Below, piece after piece: positions 24,676 to 36,649 of a DNA stretch of 64,000 bases; the stretch's first letter is position 1; each line of letters starts with the position of its first letter. Position numbers and translations under genes: made by a program. This stretch comes from Ryuthela nishihirai (lineage: Eukaryota > Arthropoda > Arachnida > Araneae > Heptathelidae): assembly GCA_038380435.1 (NCBI GenBank), contig JAWZYU010000011.1:75761501-75825500 (forward strand), read 5' to 3'. The notes under the pieces are model-generated. The model worked only from the letters and a program-made list of their open reading frames with translations, made no database searches and was not told where the DNA came from.

Positions 24676-25422
24676 AAAAAAAAACTGAGAAACATGCTTC
24701 AAACGTTCAACTATTAAAAACGGCTGAAGCATCGCCCACCAGAAAAATTGCGATAATTTTTCTCAGTGTTGATAAGCAAGCCATTTCATTAGCAGTCTCG
24801 TCACCAGCACCTAAAACGCGCCTCTCAAACATCAATAGTTAAAAGGCCAAAACATCAATATCATATGAATAAGATATTTTAAGAACTTTAAGCCATCTTC
24901 AACAGTGTTTATCTCTTGGAGTTTTTCCCGTGACACAAAATAAATCACCTAAAATTATGTAAAATGTTATCAAATGTTATCAAAGTGTAATCAGTATACT
25001 AAGTACTTTTTCAGTAACCTGAATAAAATCTCATGTTCATTTTGCCTTTTGAAATTTTTAAGGTTTTGCTGGTTTTTCAAACTCCAAGCATGTCTCAGGA
25101 GCCTCTATTAGCTAAAGGTTTTTAAAGAATTGCTTTCTGTTTTTTGAAATCACACTGTTCATCTCAAAGTTGCCCAGGAGAGAAAAAAATAATTCTGTTT
25201 AGCATTATTATGAAAAGTACTTTACCAGCAAGGGAAAATATAATTTTTAAAAAATAAAAATCCTTGAAAATACCACATTTATCATTTAAATTATTTTACA
25301 TTTCATACAAATATGTGACAACAGCATCATTCCTAGTTTCCTGAATTGTTAGCAGTACTTTCTTCTATCACTGATAAGCAATTTAATTTCAAATCGTGAT
25401 GTGGACCAACATTAATAACATA

Positions 25423-26644
25423 CATCGAAGAGCCAAAACATTACGACCACGAGTCTATATGCAAATCGAAGCAACTGCAGGTAAACGACGGTGCGTGTGA
25501 AGGTCATGTAACGGTATAAATAATACCTTATACTGAGCTCTGTTAATCAGTGTTACTCTTGTTCATCTGATGGGAAAGGTAGGGAATATTAAGTGAGTTT
25601 GATAAAGGCCAAATTGTAATGGCCAAGACGACTGGGTCAGAGCATTTCCGAGACGGAAAGGTTTGTGGGATGCTCACGTTCAGACGTGATTAGTACCTTC
25701 GAAAAGTAGTCCGAGGAGGGAAAAACCATGAACCGCCCGGCAAGGTGTAGGCCGACCATGTCTCATCGATGCTAGAGGTGAGCGAAGGTTATCCCGTATC
25801 GAATGAGCCAACCAAAGGGATACTGTAGTGCAACTCACCCGTAATTTGAATGTTGGTGGCGGGAGTAATGTGTCACAACACACAGTACATCAAACTCTTC
25901 TGAAAATGGGACTGCGTAGCCACAGGATGCTCTGAGTGACCATGCTAACCTCAGTTCACCGTCAAAAAGCACCTATAATAGGAACGTGAACATCAAAACT
26001 GGACCTTGAATGACTGTAAGAAGGTCATCTAGTCCGATGAATCTCATTTCCTGTTGCACCATGTGGACTGCCGGTACGCGTGCGTCGTTTATCTGGGAAA
26101 GAGTTGGCACCAGGATGCACCGGGGACGAAAACAAGCCGGTGGAGGAAGTGTAATCCTTTGGGCAATGTTCTGCTGGGAAACCCTGGATGCAGTCATTCA
26201 CGTGCAGGAAACTGTAATGTCTACCACCTACCTAAACTTCATTTCAGACCAGGTACTTCCATTCATGGCAACTGTATGTCCCTCTAGTAGTGCCTTCTTT
26301 CAACAGGATAATGCACCATGCCACACTGAACCAGATTGTTCGAGAATGGTTCGCAGAACACGAGGAAGACTTCCAGGTGTTGCCCTGGCCTCCGAATTCG
26401 CCAGACATCAGTCCAATTGAGCATCTGTGGTTTGTGTTGGAACATCATATCAGATCTGCGGCGGCTCAACCACAAAATTTACGAGAGTTGAAGGATCTGC
26501 TGGTAACGTGTTGGTACCAGATACCACAAAACACCTTTAGAAAATTTGTAGCGTCCATGCCTCGCCGGGTATGAGTGTTTTGGCGACACGTGGAGGACCA
26601 ACATCATATTAGGCAGGTGGTCGCAATGTTTTGGCTCTTCAGTG
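25423..26644 (+). mobile_element. Tc1/mariner transposon, DD36E type, copy 1
   Basis: Terminal inverted repeats CATCGAAGAGCCAAAACATT (left) and CACTGAAGAGCCAAAACATT (right, reverse strand). TA lies on the left at 25421-25422 and TTA follows the right end. A TATA-like GGTATAAATA sits near 25513. The transposase region covers most of the interior. A second copy of the same family, in opposite orientation, is at 43152-44434. Confidence 0.85.
25570..26574 (+). pseudogene. Transposase of the DD36E Tc1 element, broken
   Basis: The first catalytic Asp lies in SDESHFLLHH (GAT at 26036) just after a TAG where Trp is usual. The second is in FFQQDNAPCHT (GAT at 26307), and the Glu is in SPDISPIEHLW (GAG at 26419). 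Counting codons and discounting one inserted base just after CHT (near 26330), 36 residues separate the second Asp and the Glu, as in the DD36E (Incomer) branch of Tc1/mariner. All three catalytic residues survive, but the N-terminal DNA-binding part (from about 25570) has stops and the one-base insertion splits the C-terminal half. The Met ending the ORF context is MPRRV. Confidence 0.85.
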
Positions 26645-27879
26645 TTATTACAATCTTCCCTGGTTGATAAAATTCGAAGATATCTAACATCTTTGAAATG
26701 CACAGACAATATTATCATTATAGATTCTTTTACCACTTTGTGTTTTTTTCGTTCCTACACTGCATCATTCTATTATTTTCTAACACAATGACTGATAGAG
26801 TTTTTTCGCTCTGTGCTCCAACGGCATCATCTTCAAAGATATCGAGAAGAAAACGGTTATTAAAACTATCTCTATTGCTCTCGATTAACATATATGGAGA
26901 CCATTTAGCAGTTGCTTTCTTTTTACCGTATTATAGGAAAAATAAAAGAAATTACCTTATCAAGGAGAGCTTTGTCTCTTGTGCGCTTTGCGAGGCGAAA
27001 TAGTGCTGTTTGTTCAAATACAGCTTGTAAAAATGTTTGTGTTTTCTCGCCCTCAGTAGTACTATTATTATTAGTAGTATTAATTAAAGTTTTATATCCA
27101 CTTAGGAACCTAGTATGGTGTACGTTTGTCTTGGCTATTTCTGGATACTTCAAATTTGCTTAGCAGAACCAAACCCTCACCCCTATAGTAACTGGTATTC
27201 CAACATAATCTGTTTTCTGAAACACATTGGAACAATATTGAAAATTTCTGAACAATATTGGGAAACATGGAAAAAAAAGTGTTAAAAATAGACATTTTCA
27301 TGTTCCGTAATAGTAGTTCATTTCCTTTAAATGTAGTATGCGTTCCTTTCTCTAACCCCAAAGTGTTTGTTAGCCCAGTCAAAATGTCATGCCGGGTTCT
27401 AGCCATTCAATTCTCTCAGCTATAAAATTTCTGACTTTCCATCACTTATTCGGTAGTGTCACTTTTTGAAACCTCCACCCTAGATAACGGTTCAGACGAC
27501 GAATTTTACTAGTTTTGTAAAATATTGAATAACGTGTGAAGTGCACGTACTGGCTTGAGACGCACCGTTTATCCATACTTCAACTTGTTTTCCACTTCCA
27601 TGTCACCAACTGTACACCATCATCAACTCTATCTTAACCAAGCTTTGTGATCTAACTACTAGGGCTGCATTTATCAACTACTGCCTTTCTAGGTCCAAAG
27701 CTGTATATTATCACTAATTCTATCTTCACCAAGCTTTCAAATCTCTGGCAGATGTTTTCTCTAACACTAAAAAGTCCTATCACTCATCTATAATTGTCCA
27801 CTTATTTTATTAATTATCATTATCATTATTTCTGTGAGAGAGTTCAGAGTTCCTGATATCAATCATACACTTCTCGACA

Positions 27880-29165
27880 TTGAAAGTGCCCTACCCAGAA
27901 GGACATGTTGTACAATCATGCAAATAGAAGGGTGGGTGTGCGCAGTTGAGATATGGAAATGATGATAATCCCGGTGCCAATAACGTGTGTGGCTCAAGAA
28001 ATAAAAGGTGCAAGAAGGAACATGGATGGTATTGTTTCTATGCAGGTGGAAGTCGTGCGAACTGTGGAGATTAGGTGCGAACTGTTGAGATTGGTACCAC
28101 CAAATCTCAACAGTTCTTTCAACCAAATCTCAACAATTTCCACTTGGAAATTGTTCCGAGAAGGCCAAAAATACGGTACACGTCATTTGCAGGTTTGTCG
28201 CCATTTGGATGCTTTTGAGAGAGGAAGAATTATAGGCCTATGTGAAGCTGGAAGGACTACATGTCGTGTCGCTGCCCAAGTTTATCTAGATGCAAACTGT
28301 TGGACGCTGTTGGCAACAGAGGAGAAATGAAGGTTCTTGAATGCATCACAGAGGGAGCGGTGCCGTCCGACAGACGTCAGCACGGCCTGATTGGCGACGA
28401 ACGACATGCTCGTTCGTCACCACAGAGCACTGCAGGCGACATTCGACGGGCTGTGTCAGCAGCTATGGATGTCCTCATAACGACCCGAAAGGTAAACCGA
28501 AGGTTGCATGAGGCACACCTGCACTCTAGGCAACCGTTACGTCGACTGCCATTGACTGCAAACCAAAGCAGAGCTCGTCTGGCTTGGTGCCAAAGTCGTG
28601 CGAACTGGGGTCATCAATGGGACACTGTTGAGTTTAGGGATGAATCCCGTTTTTGTCTGGGTGCTGAATTTCAATGGGTCCGTGTATGGTGACAACTTGG
28701 TGAGAGGACGGATCCAGCTTTTGTTCGCAACTGGCACACCTCCCGTCAGCCAAGCATAATAGTATGGGATGCTATTGGATATGACAGCAGGTCATCTCTT
28801 GTCTGCATCATGGAAACACTGACAGCTGCACGATACGTTAGCGCGGTTCTGGAGCCCGTTTTGTTACCGTTCCTGGGAGGCATGCAGCAGCCCATTTTCC
28901 AGCATAACAACGCCCATGTACTCACTGCTAGGATCTCCAGACAATGTTTGCAACATGTTAAAGTATTGTCATTGCCAGTCCGATCTCCAGATTTATCCCC
29001 AGTATAAAATCTGTGGACCACATTGAATAACGTGTGAAATCCTCTCACCGGCAGGCGGGGGAATCTCGATGAATTATGGTAGCGAGTCAACGCAGCTTGG
29101 TGTGTAATTCCTAAGGACCATATCAGTCGACTGTACGACTCCATGCCACGCCGTTTTTACACTTT
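27880..29165 (+). pseudogene. Tc1-like transposase relic with lost catalytic residues
   Basis: Protein-like stretches in order: HLDAFERGRIIGLCEAGR and TCRVAAQVY (first helix-turn-helix, near 28206), then STAGDIRRAVSAAM and TRKVNRRLHEAHLHSRQP (second DNA-binding helix). Next come ARLAWCQSRANW and FRDESRFCLG (first Asp intact), IIVWDAIGYDSRSSLV, FQHNNAHVLTARI and SPDLSPV followed by a stop. It closes with DHISRLYDSMPRRFYTL. The second catalytic Asp is Asn and the Glu codon has become TAA, with 32 residues between them. It is dead both by frame and by catalysis. A short palindrome GAACTGTTGAGATT and its complement lies at about 28078-28115. Terminal repeats were not located, so the ends are approximate. 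Confidence 0.8.
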
Positions 29166-29397
29166 AAGAATAAGAAATGTGCTAAATATAAATATTCAAC
29201 AGGACAAACTTATAAGGAATTCGAATCACTTCAGAAAAAAAAATATCTCTTATGGCAACACACTCTGTACATTATGAATACTGGGTCTAAGTTGGTTCCA
29301 TCCAACTTCTAAAGAGAATCTCTCTCATTCTACAAATAGCTACAATTCACATAGTTTATAAAATGACATGGTGAAATTTGTATGAAGTAAAGTCGTT

Positions 29398-32300
29398 TTT
29401 TCACTGATGTTTTACCACTCAACAAACATCATTTTTAAAAGAGTTAAATGTTTAATTCCTTTGTAGAGATTTTGAATTATGCGCCGAAGTAATGCTGGTA
29501 TTTTTAACTGATTTTACCACTTAACAAATTCTATTTCTAAAATAGTTAAATGCTTAATTTCTTTGTAGAGATTTTGAAGTATGCGCCAAAGTGATTCTAG
29601 TATATTTAACTGATTTTATCACTTAACAAATTCTATTTCTAAAATAATCAAATACTTAATTCCTTTGTAGAGATTTTGAAATATATTTAACTGATTTTAT
29701 AACTGAACAAATTATGTTTCTAAAATAGTCAAATGCTTAATTTCTTTGCAGAGATTTTTAACTGTGCGCCGAAGTGATGCTAGTATATTTAACTGCTTTT
29801 ACCACTTAACAAAATCTATTTCTAAATAGTCAAATGCTTAATTTCTTTGTAGAGATTTTAAACTATACGCCGAAGTGATGCTAGTATATTTAACTAATTT
29901 TATCACTTAACAAATTATGTTTCTAAAATAGTCAAATGCTTAATTTCTTTGCAGAGATTTTTAACTGTGCGCCGAATGTGATGCTAGTATATTTAATTGA
30001 TTTTACCATTTAACAAAATCTATTTCTAAAACAGTCAAATGCTTAATTTCTTTGTAGAGATTTTGAAGTATGCGCCAAAGTGATACTAGTATATTTAACT
30101 GATTTTACCACTTAACAAAATCTATTTCTAAAATAGTCAAATGCTTAATTTCTTTGTACAGATATTAAACTATACGCCGAAGTGATACTAGTATATTTAA
30201 TTAATTTTATCACTTAACAAAATCTATTTCTAAAATAGTCAAATGCTTAATTCCTATGTAGAAATTTTGAAGTATGCGCCGAAGTGATGCTAGTATATTT
30301 AACTGATTTTATAACTGAACAAATTATGTTTCTAAAATAGTCAAATGCTTAATTTCTTTGCAGAGATTTTTAACTGTGCGCCGAAGTGATGCTAGTATAT
30401 TTAACTGCTTTTACCACTTAACAAAATCTATTTCTAAATAGTCAAATGCTTAATTTCTTTGTAGAGATTTTAAACTATACGCCGAACTGATGCTAGTATA
30501 TTTAACTGATTTTATCACTTAACAAAATCTATTTCTATAATAGTCAAATACTTAATTCCTTTGTAGAGATTTTGAAGTAGCGCCGATGTGAAGCCAGTAT
30601 ATTTAACTGATTTGATTAGTTAACAGAATCTATTTCTAAAATAGTCAAATGCTTAATTCCTTTGTAGAGATTTTGAAGTATGCGCCGAAGTGATGTTAGT
30701 ATATTTAACTGATTTTACCACTTAACAAAATTTATTTCTAAAGTAGTCAAATGCTTAATTTCTTTGCAGAGATTTTTAACTATACGACGAAGTGATGCTC
30801 ATATATTTAACTGATTTTATCACTTAACAAAATCTATTTCTAAAATAGTCAAATGCTTAATGTCTTTGTAGAGATTTTGAAGTATGCGCCAAAGTGATGC
30901 AAGTGTATTTATCTGATTTTACCACTTAACAAAATTTATTTCTAAAATAATCAAATGCTTAATTTCTTTGCAGAGATTTTTAACTATACGCCGAAGTGAT
31001 GCTAGTATATTTAGCTGATTTTACCATTTAACAAAATCTATTTCTAAAATAGTCAGATGCTTAATTTCTTTTTAGAGATTTTGAAGTATGCGCCAAAGTG
31101 ATACTAGTATATTTATCTGATTTTACCACTTAACAAAATCTATTTCTAAAATAGTCAAATGCTTAATTTCTTTGTAGAGATTTTAAACTATACGCCGAAG
31201 TGATGCTAGTATATTTAATTGATTTTACCATTTAGCAAAATCTATTTCTAAAATAGTCAAATGCTTAATTCCTTTGTAGAGATTTTCAACTATGCGCCGA
31301 AGTGATGCTAGTATATTTAACTGATTTTATCACTTAACAAATTCTATTTCTAAAGTAGACAAATGCTTAATTCCTTTGTAGAGATTTTCAACTATGCGCC
31401 GAAGTGATGCTAGTATATTTAACTGATTTTATCACTTAACAAAATCTATTTCTAAAATAGTCAATTGCTTAATTCCTTTGTAGAGATTTTGAACTATGCG
31501 TCAAAGTGATGCTAGTATATTTAACTGATTTTATTACTTAACAAACTCTATTTCTAAAATAGTCAAATGCTTAATTCCTATGTAGAAATTTTGAAGTATG
31601 CGCCGAAGTGATGCTAGTATATTTAACTGATTTTACCACTTAACAAAATTTATTTCTAAAATAGTCAATTGCTTAATTCCTTTGTAGAGATTTTGAACTA
31701 TGCGTCAAAGTGATGCTAGTATATTTAACTGATTTTATTACTTAACAAACTCTATTTCTAAAATAGTCAAATGCTTAATTCCTATGTAGAAATTTTGAAG
31801 TATGCGCCGAAGTGATCCTAGTATATTTAACTGATTTTACCACTTAACAAAATTTATTTCTAAAATAGTCAAATACTTAATTTCTTTGCAGAGATTTTTA
31901 ACTGTGCGCCGAATGTGATGCTAGTATATTTAATTGATTTTACCATTTAACAAAATCTATTTTTAAAATAGTCAAATGCTTAATTTCTTTGTAGAGATTT
32001 TGAAGTATGCGCCAAAGTGATACTAGTATATTTAACTGATTTTACCACTTAACAAAATCTATTTCTAAAATAGTCAAATGCTTAATTTCTTTGTAGAGAT
32101 TTTAAACTATACGCCGAAGTGATGCTAGTATATTTAACTAATTTTATCACTTAACAAATTATGTTTCTAAAATAGTCAAATGCTTAATTCCTTTATAGAG
32201 ATTTTAAACTATACGCCGAACTGATGCTAGTATATTTAACTGATTTTATCACTTAACAAAATCTATTTCTATAATAGTCAAATACTTAATTCCTTTGTAG

Positions 32301-34894
32301 AGATTTTGAAGTAGCGCCGATGTGAAGCCAGTATATTTAACTGATTTGATTAGTTAACAAAATCTATTTCTAAAATAGTCAAATGCTTAATTCCTTTGTA
32401 GAGATTTTAAACTATGCGCCGAACTGATGCTAATATATTTAACTGATTTTATCACTTAACAAAATCTATTTCTATAATAGTCAAATACTTAATTCCTTTG
32501 TAGAGATTTTGAAGTAGCGCCGATGTGAGGCCAGTATATTTAACTGGTTTGATTAGTTAACAAAATCTATTTCTAAAATAGTCAAATGCTTAATTTCTTT
32601 GCAGAGATTTTTAACTATACGCCGAAGTGATACTAGTATATTTAACTGATTTTACCACTTAACAAAATCTATTTCTAAAATAGTCAAATGGTTAATTCCT
32701 TTGTAGAGATTTTGAAGTATGCGCCGAAGTGATGTTAGTATATTTAACTGATTTTACCACTTAACAAAATTTATTTCTAAAGTAGTCAAATGCTTAATTT
32801 CTTTGCAGAGATTTTTAACTATACGACGAAGTGATGCTCATATATTTAACTGATTTTATCACTTAACAAAATCTATTTCTAAAATAGTCAAATGCTTAAT
32901 GTCTTTGTAGAGATTTTGAAGTATGCGCCAAAGTGATGCAAGTGTATTTATCTGATTTTACCACTTAACAAAATTTATTTCTAAAATAATCAAATGCTTA
33001 ATTTCTTTGCAGAGATTTTTAACTATACGCCGAAGTGATGCTAGTATATTTAGCTGATTTTACCATTTAACAAAATCTATTTCTAAAATAGTCAGATGCT
33101 TAATTTCTTTGTAGAGATTTTGAAGTATGCGCCAAAGTGATACTAGTATATTTATCTGATTTTACCACTTAACAAAATCTATTTCTAAAATAGTCAAATG
33201 CTTAATTTCTTTGTAGAGATTTTAAACTATACGCCGAAGTGATGCTAGTATATTTAATTGATTTTACCATTTAGCAAAATCTATTTCTAAAATAGTCAAA
33301 TGCTTAATTCCTTTGTAGAGATTTTCAACTATGCGCCGAAGTGATGCTAGTATATTTAACTGATTTTATCACTTAACAAATTCTATTTCTAAAATAGACA
33401 AATGCTTAATTCCTTTGTAGAGATTTTCAACTATGCGCCGAAGTGATGCTAGTATATTTAACTGATTTTATCACTTAACAAAATCTATTTCTAAAATAGT
33501 CAATTGCTTAATTCCTTTGTAGAGATTTTGAACTATGCGTCAAAGTGATGCTAGTATATTTAACTGATTTTATTACTTAACAAACTCTATTTCTAAAATA
33601 GTCAAATGCTTAATTCCTATGTAGAAATTTTGAAGTATGCGCCGAAGTGATGCTAGTATATTTCACTGATTTTACCATTTAACAAAATCTATTTCTAAAA
33701 TAGTCAAATGCTTAATTTCTTTGTAGAGATTTTGAAGTATGCGCCAAAGTGATACTAGTATATTTAACTGATTTTACCACTTAACAAAATCTATTTTTAA
33801 AATAGTTAAATGCTTAATTTCTATGTAGAGATTTTAAACTATACGCCGAAGTGATGCTAGTATATTTAACTAATTTTATCACTTAACAAAATCTATTTCT
33901 AAAATAGTCAAATGCCTAATTCCTTTGTAGAGATTTTAAACTATGCGCCGAACTGATGCTAATATATTTAACTGATTTTATCACTTAACAAAATCTATTT
34001 CTATAATAGTCAAATACTTAATTCCTTTGTAGAGATTTTGAAGTAGCGCCGATGTGAGGCCAGTATATTTAACTGGTTTGATTAGTTAACAAAATCTATT
34101 TCTAAAATAGTCAAATGCTTAATTTCTTTGCAGAGATTTTTAACTATACGCCGAAGTGATACTAGTATATTTAACTGATTTTACCACTTAACAAAATCTA
34201 TTTCTAAAATAGTCAAATGCTTAATTCCTTTGTAGAGATTTTAAACTATGCGCCGATCTGATGCTAATATATTTAACTGATTTTATCACTTAATAAAATC
34301 TATTTCTATAATAGTCAAATACTTAATTCCTTTGTAGAGATTTTGAAGTAGCGCCGATGTGAGGCCAGCATATTTAACTGGTTTGATTAGTTAACAAAAT
34401 CTATTTCTAAAATAGTCAAATGCTTAATTTCTTTGCAGTGATTTTTAACTATACGCCGAAGTGATGCTAGTATATTTAACTGATTTTACCATTTAACAAA
34501 ATCTATTTCTAAAATAGTCAAATGCTTAAATTCTTTCTAGAGATTTTGAAGTATGCGCCAAAGTGATACTAGTATATTTAACTGATTTTACCACTTAACA
34601 AAATATATTTCTAAAATAGTCAAATGTTAAATTTCTTTGTAGAGATTTTAAAGTATACGCCGAAGTGATGCTAGTATATTTAACTAATTTTATCACTTAA
34701 CAAATTATGTTTCTAAAATAGTCAAATGCTTAATTCCTTTGTAGAGATTTTAAACTATACGACGAAGTGATGCTAATATATTTAACTGATTTTATCACTT
34801 AACAAAATCTATTTCTAAAATAGTCAAATGCTTAATGTCTTTGTAGAAATTTTGAAGTATGCGCCAAAGTGATGCTAGTGTATTTAACTGATTT
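29398..34894. repeat. Satellite array, 102-bp monomer, about 54 copies
   Basis: Head-to-tail repeat of a 102-bp unit containing TTTAACTGATTTTACCACTT, AACAAAATCTATTTCTAAAA, TAGTCAAATGCTTAATTTCT, TTGTAGAGATTTTGAAGTAT and GCGCCGAAGTGATGCTAGTA. Monomers differ by a few per cent to about 15 per cent, and most length changes are 1-2 bp. Higher-order structure is visible: a block of about 985 bp at 30655-31640 is repeated almost unchanged at 32694-33679 (offset 2039 bp, 20 monomers). Shorter blocks recur at offsets of 204 bp and about 1529 bp. No ORF spans a monomer. It lies wholly inside an intron, ending about 1 kb before the 35922 exon. Confidence 0.97.
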
Positions 34895-35479
34895 TCGGAC
34901 AATTTTTAATAAGAAAAATTATAGAAATTCGTTATAATTTAAAAATACAAACAAGTTACACCAAGCTGTTGATTGCGGAACTATGTTATTAAGCACTTCT
35001 ATAACTGTTCTTTTAATTTTACGCACTTTCGAAAATATTGAATATGCAGTCCTGCAGCTACTAAATTTTTGCAACTTCAAGAAATCTTCAAATTAAACCA
35101 TCATCTATAATTTGAAAGAAATCTTCAAATTGTAGATGGTTAGTATTCAAAATAGAGATTTATATTTGTCAGATTTCTCCATCTTTGAAATTGATTGAGT
35201 CAAGATTCTCATAGTTTTAATTCGTTTGAAGGGAACGATTTTACGACCATTTGAATCGTAGTTATAGATTCTAATTTAATAAGTATTTCGATCTATCTGA
35301 AAGCAGCAAAATATTCATTTCAAACGATAAAAGTCTAGCACTTTTCTAAAGCGTACATTATAAGGTGAATGAAGGAATAAATAACACTTTGTGGTGAAAC
35401 CAAAGGTTTATAATGTAGTTTTGATAAGGGTATGCAATGGAGTTTACTGGATCAACATAGAAATAGTGTTATATATTTT

Positions 35480-35575
35480 CTAAATTCCATTTCTAAAATA
35501 GTTAAATACTTAATTCCTAAGTAGATTTTGGAGTATGCGCGAAAGTGTATCATTAACTGATTTTTGGACAATTTA
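35480..35575. repeat. Isolated diverged satellite monomer
   Basis: CCATTTCTAAAATAGTTAAA, then TACTTAATTCCTAAGTAGA, then GAGTATGCGCGAAAGTG and TTAACTGATTTTTGGACAAT match one monomer. The last part also matches the sequence right after the array end (TGATTTTCGGACAATTTTTA at about 34887), so both share the same non-satellite flank. It is about 585 bp outside the array. Confidence 0.8.
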
Positions 35576-35921
35576 TAATAGAATTCTTTTAGCACATTTT
35601 ACCTAGTAAATGTTTGTGTCTTGTTCTAAGAGATACTGTTAACATTTATCTATTAAATTTGTACTTTCTGTTGCTGCACATGTAGATAGTGCATGACAGT
35701 AGTCGATCCAGCTAGGTGCATCTCATGTTGTTCAGTGAGAAGCATTTTTTCCGACATCCTGCTTCGTAGTTTGCTAATGTAGTTTAGTATGTGTCGTCAG
35801 TGTCGTGTGTCCTCTCCTCAGGGTATGGCTCCTTTTGTGATGCTGTACTGTAGTGCATGCCTCTAGTGTAGACGATAGAATTTGAATGCCTTAACTTAGT
35901 GCCTTTGCTGCCTCGCCCCAG

Positions 35922-36115
35922 GAGACCTGTTTGACATGTTGCTACCTATGCTGACCATCTATCAGGAATATGTGAGAAATCATCACTACAGCCTGCAAGT
36001 CCTCGCCGAATGCAAGCAACGGGAAAAATTTGTCTCAATTCTAAGACGCTTGGAGGAAAAGTCCAGTCTTCAAGGAAGGACGCTTGAAACGTTTCTCACC
36101 TATCCCATGCATCAG
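35922..36115 (+). CDS. RASGRF: RASGRF exon: DH domain, CR2 to start of CR3
   Basis: 194-bp exon between gccccag and gtagga, phase 1 at the start and 0 at the end. It reads [40 protein letters not shown], a variable basic/acidic stretch, and [14 protein letters not shown]. This is conserved region 2 (Y-x-x-Y/F-V-x-N) and the first half of CR3, where most Dbl proteins have P-V-Q-R and RASGRFs have Y-P-M-x-Q. An apparent in-frame start at 35936 is just an internal Met; translation continues past 36115 into the intron only because no stop occurs for 150 bp. Confidence 0.96.
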
Positions 36116-36649
36116 GTAGGACTTCTAAAAGATTCTTTCTTAATATGCAAATACCGTATATATTTCTTTTCCTTTTTCTTATTTGATTTATTTTTCATGC
36201 TTATTTCGTTGATTATTTACAATAGTATATTGCATTTGACCACACAAGATACATGTTGGGGGCAATAAAACTATGAAAGGATCATAATCAGATGTGAAAT
36301 TAGCTATTCTACGTATCGTTATAATTGCACACTTATATATAGATTAAAAATTATATGAAACAAACTGTGTTTTTCAGAAAATGATAGCTGTTGTAGTTTC
36401 TTTACTTCACCATCCTAAAGAATAGAAAACCTTTACATATGATTAATGACAAGGACATCTATCAAACATGAATTAATCACAAATGAAACTGAAAATTAAA
36501 ATGAAATTTGTCTGTCTGCGATATAGTACGGCACACTGATAAAAATTTCTCCTCAACAGAGAGATCACTTCCAGCTTATCACCAGTTACTGCTCACTCTA
36601 GGAGTGAAATGATAAAAGTTGCTATAAGAAGAAACTGAGCATTTCGAGG

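Larger units (their letters stand above)
22126..35921 (+). other. Large intron (13.8 kb) inside the DH domain
   Basis: Donor gtgagc, acceptor gccccag. It holds SINE-B (24482), a DD36E Tc1 element (25423), a second Tc1 relic (27880-29165) and the 102-bp satellite array (29398-34894) with a stray monomer after it (35480). The unassigned parts (22126-24480, 24690-25420, 26650-27880, 34895-35475, 35580-35921) are AT-rich without recognised content, apart from a short palindrome at about 35096-35148. Confidence 0.85.

Noticed and set aside
24366..24732. ORFs on both strands with proline- and serine-rich translations
   Set aside because: They are translations of SINE-B; the same peptide strings recur at 10809-11105.
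29398..34894. CRISPR-like regular spacing
   Set aside because: The whole 102-bp unit repeats, with no unique spacers; it is a satellite in a eukaryotic intron.
35936..36268. A 110-codon plus-strand ORF that looks like a free-standing gene
   Set aside because: It is the RASGRF exon 35922-36115 read from an internal Met and continued into the intron; the donor at 36116 ends the coding part.
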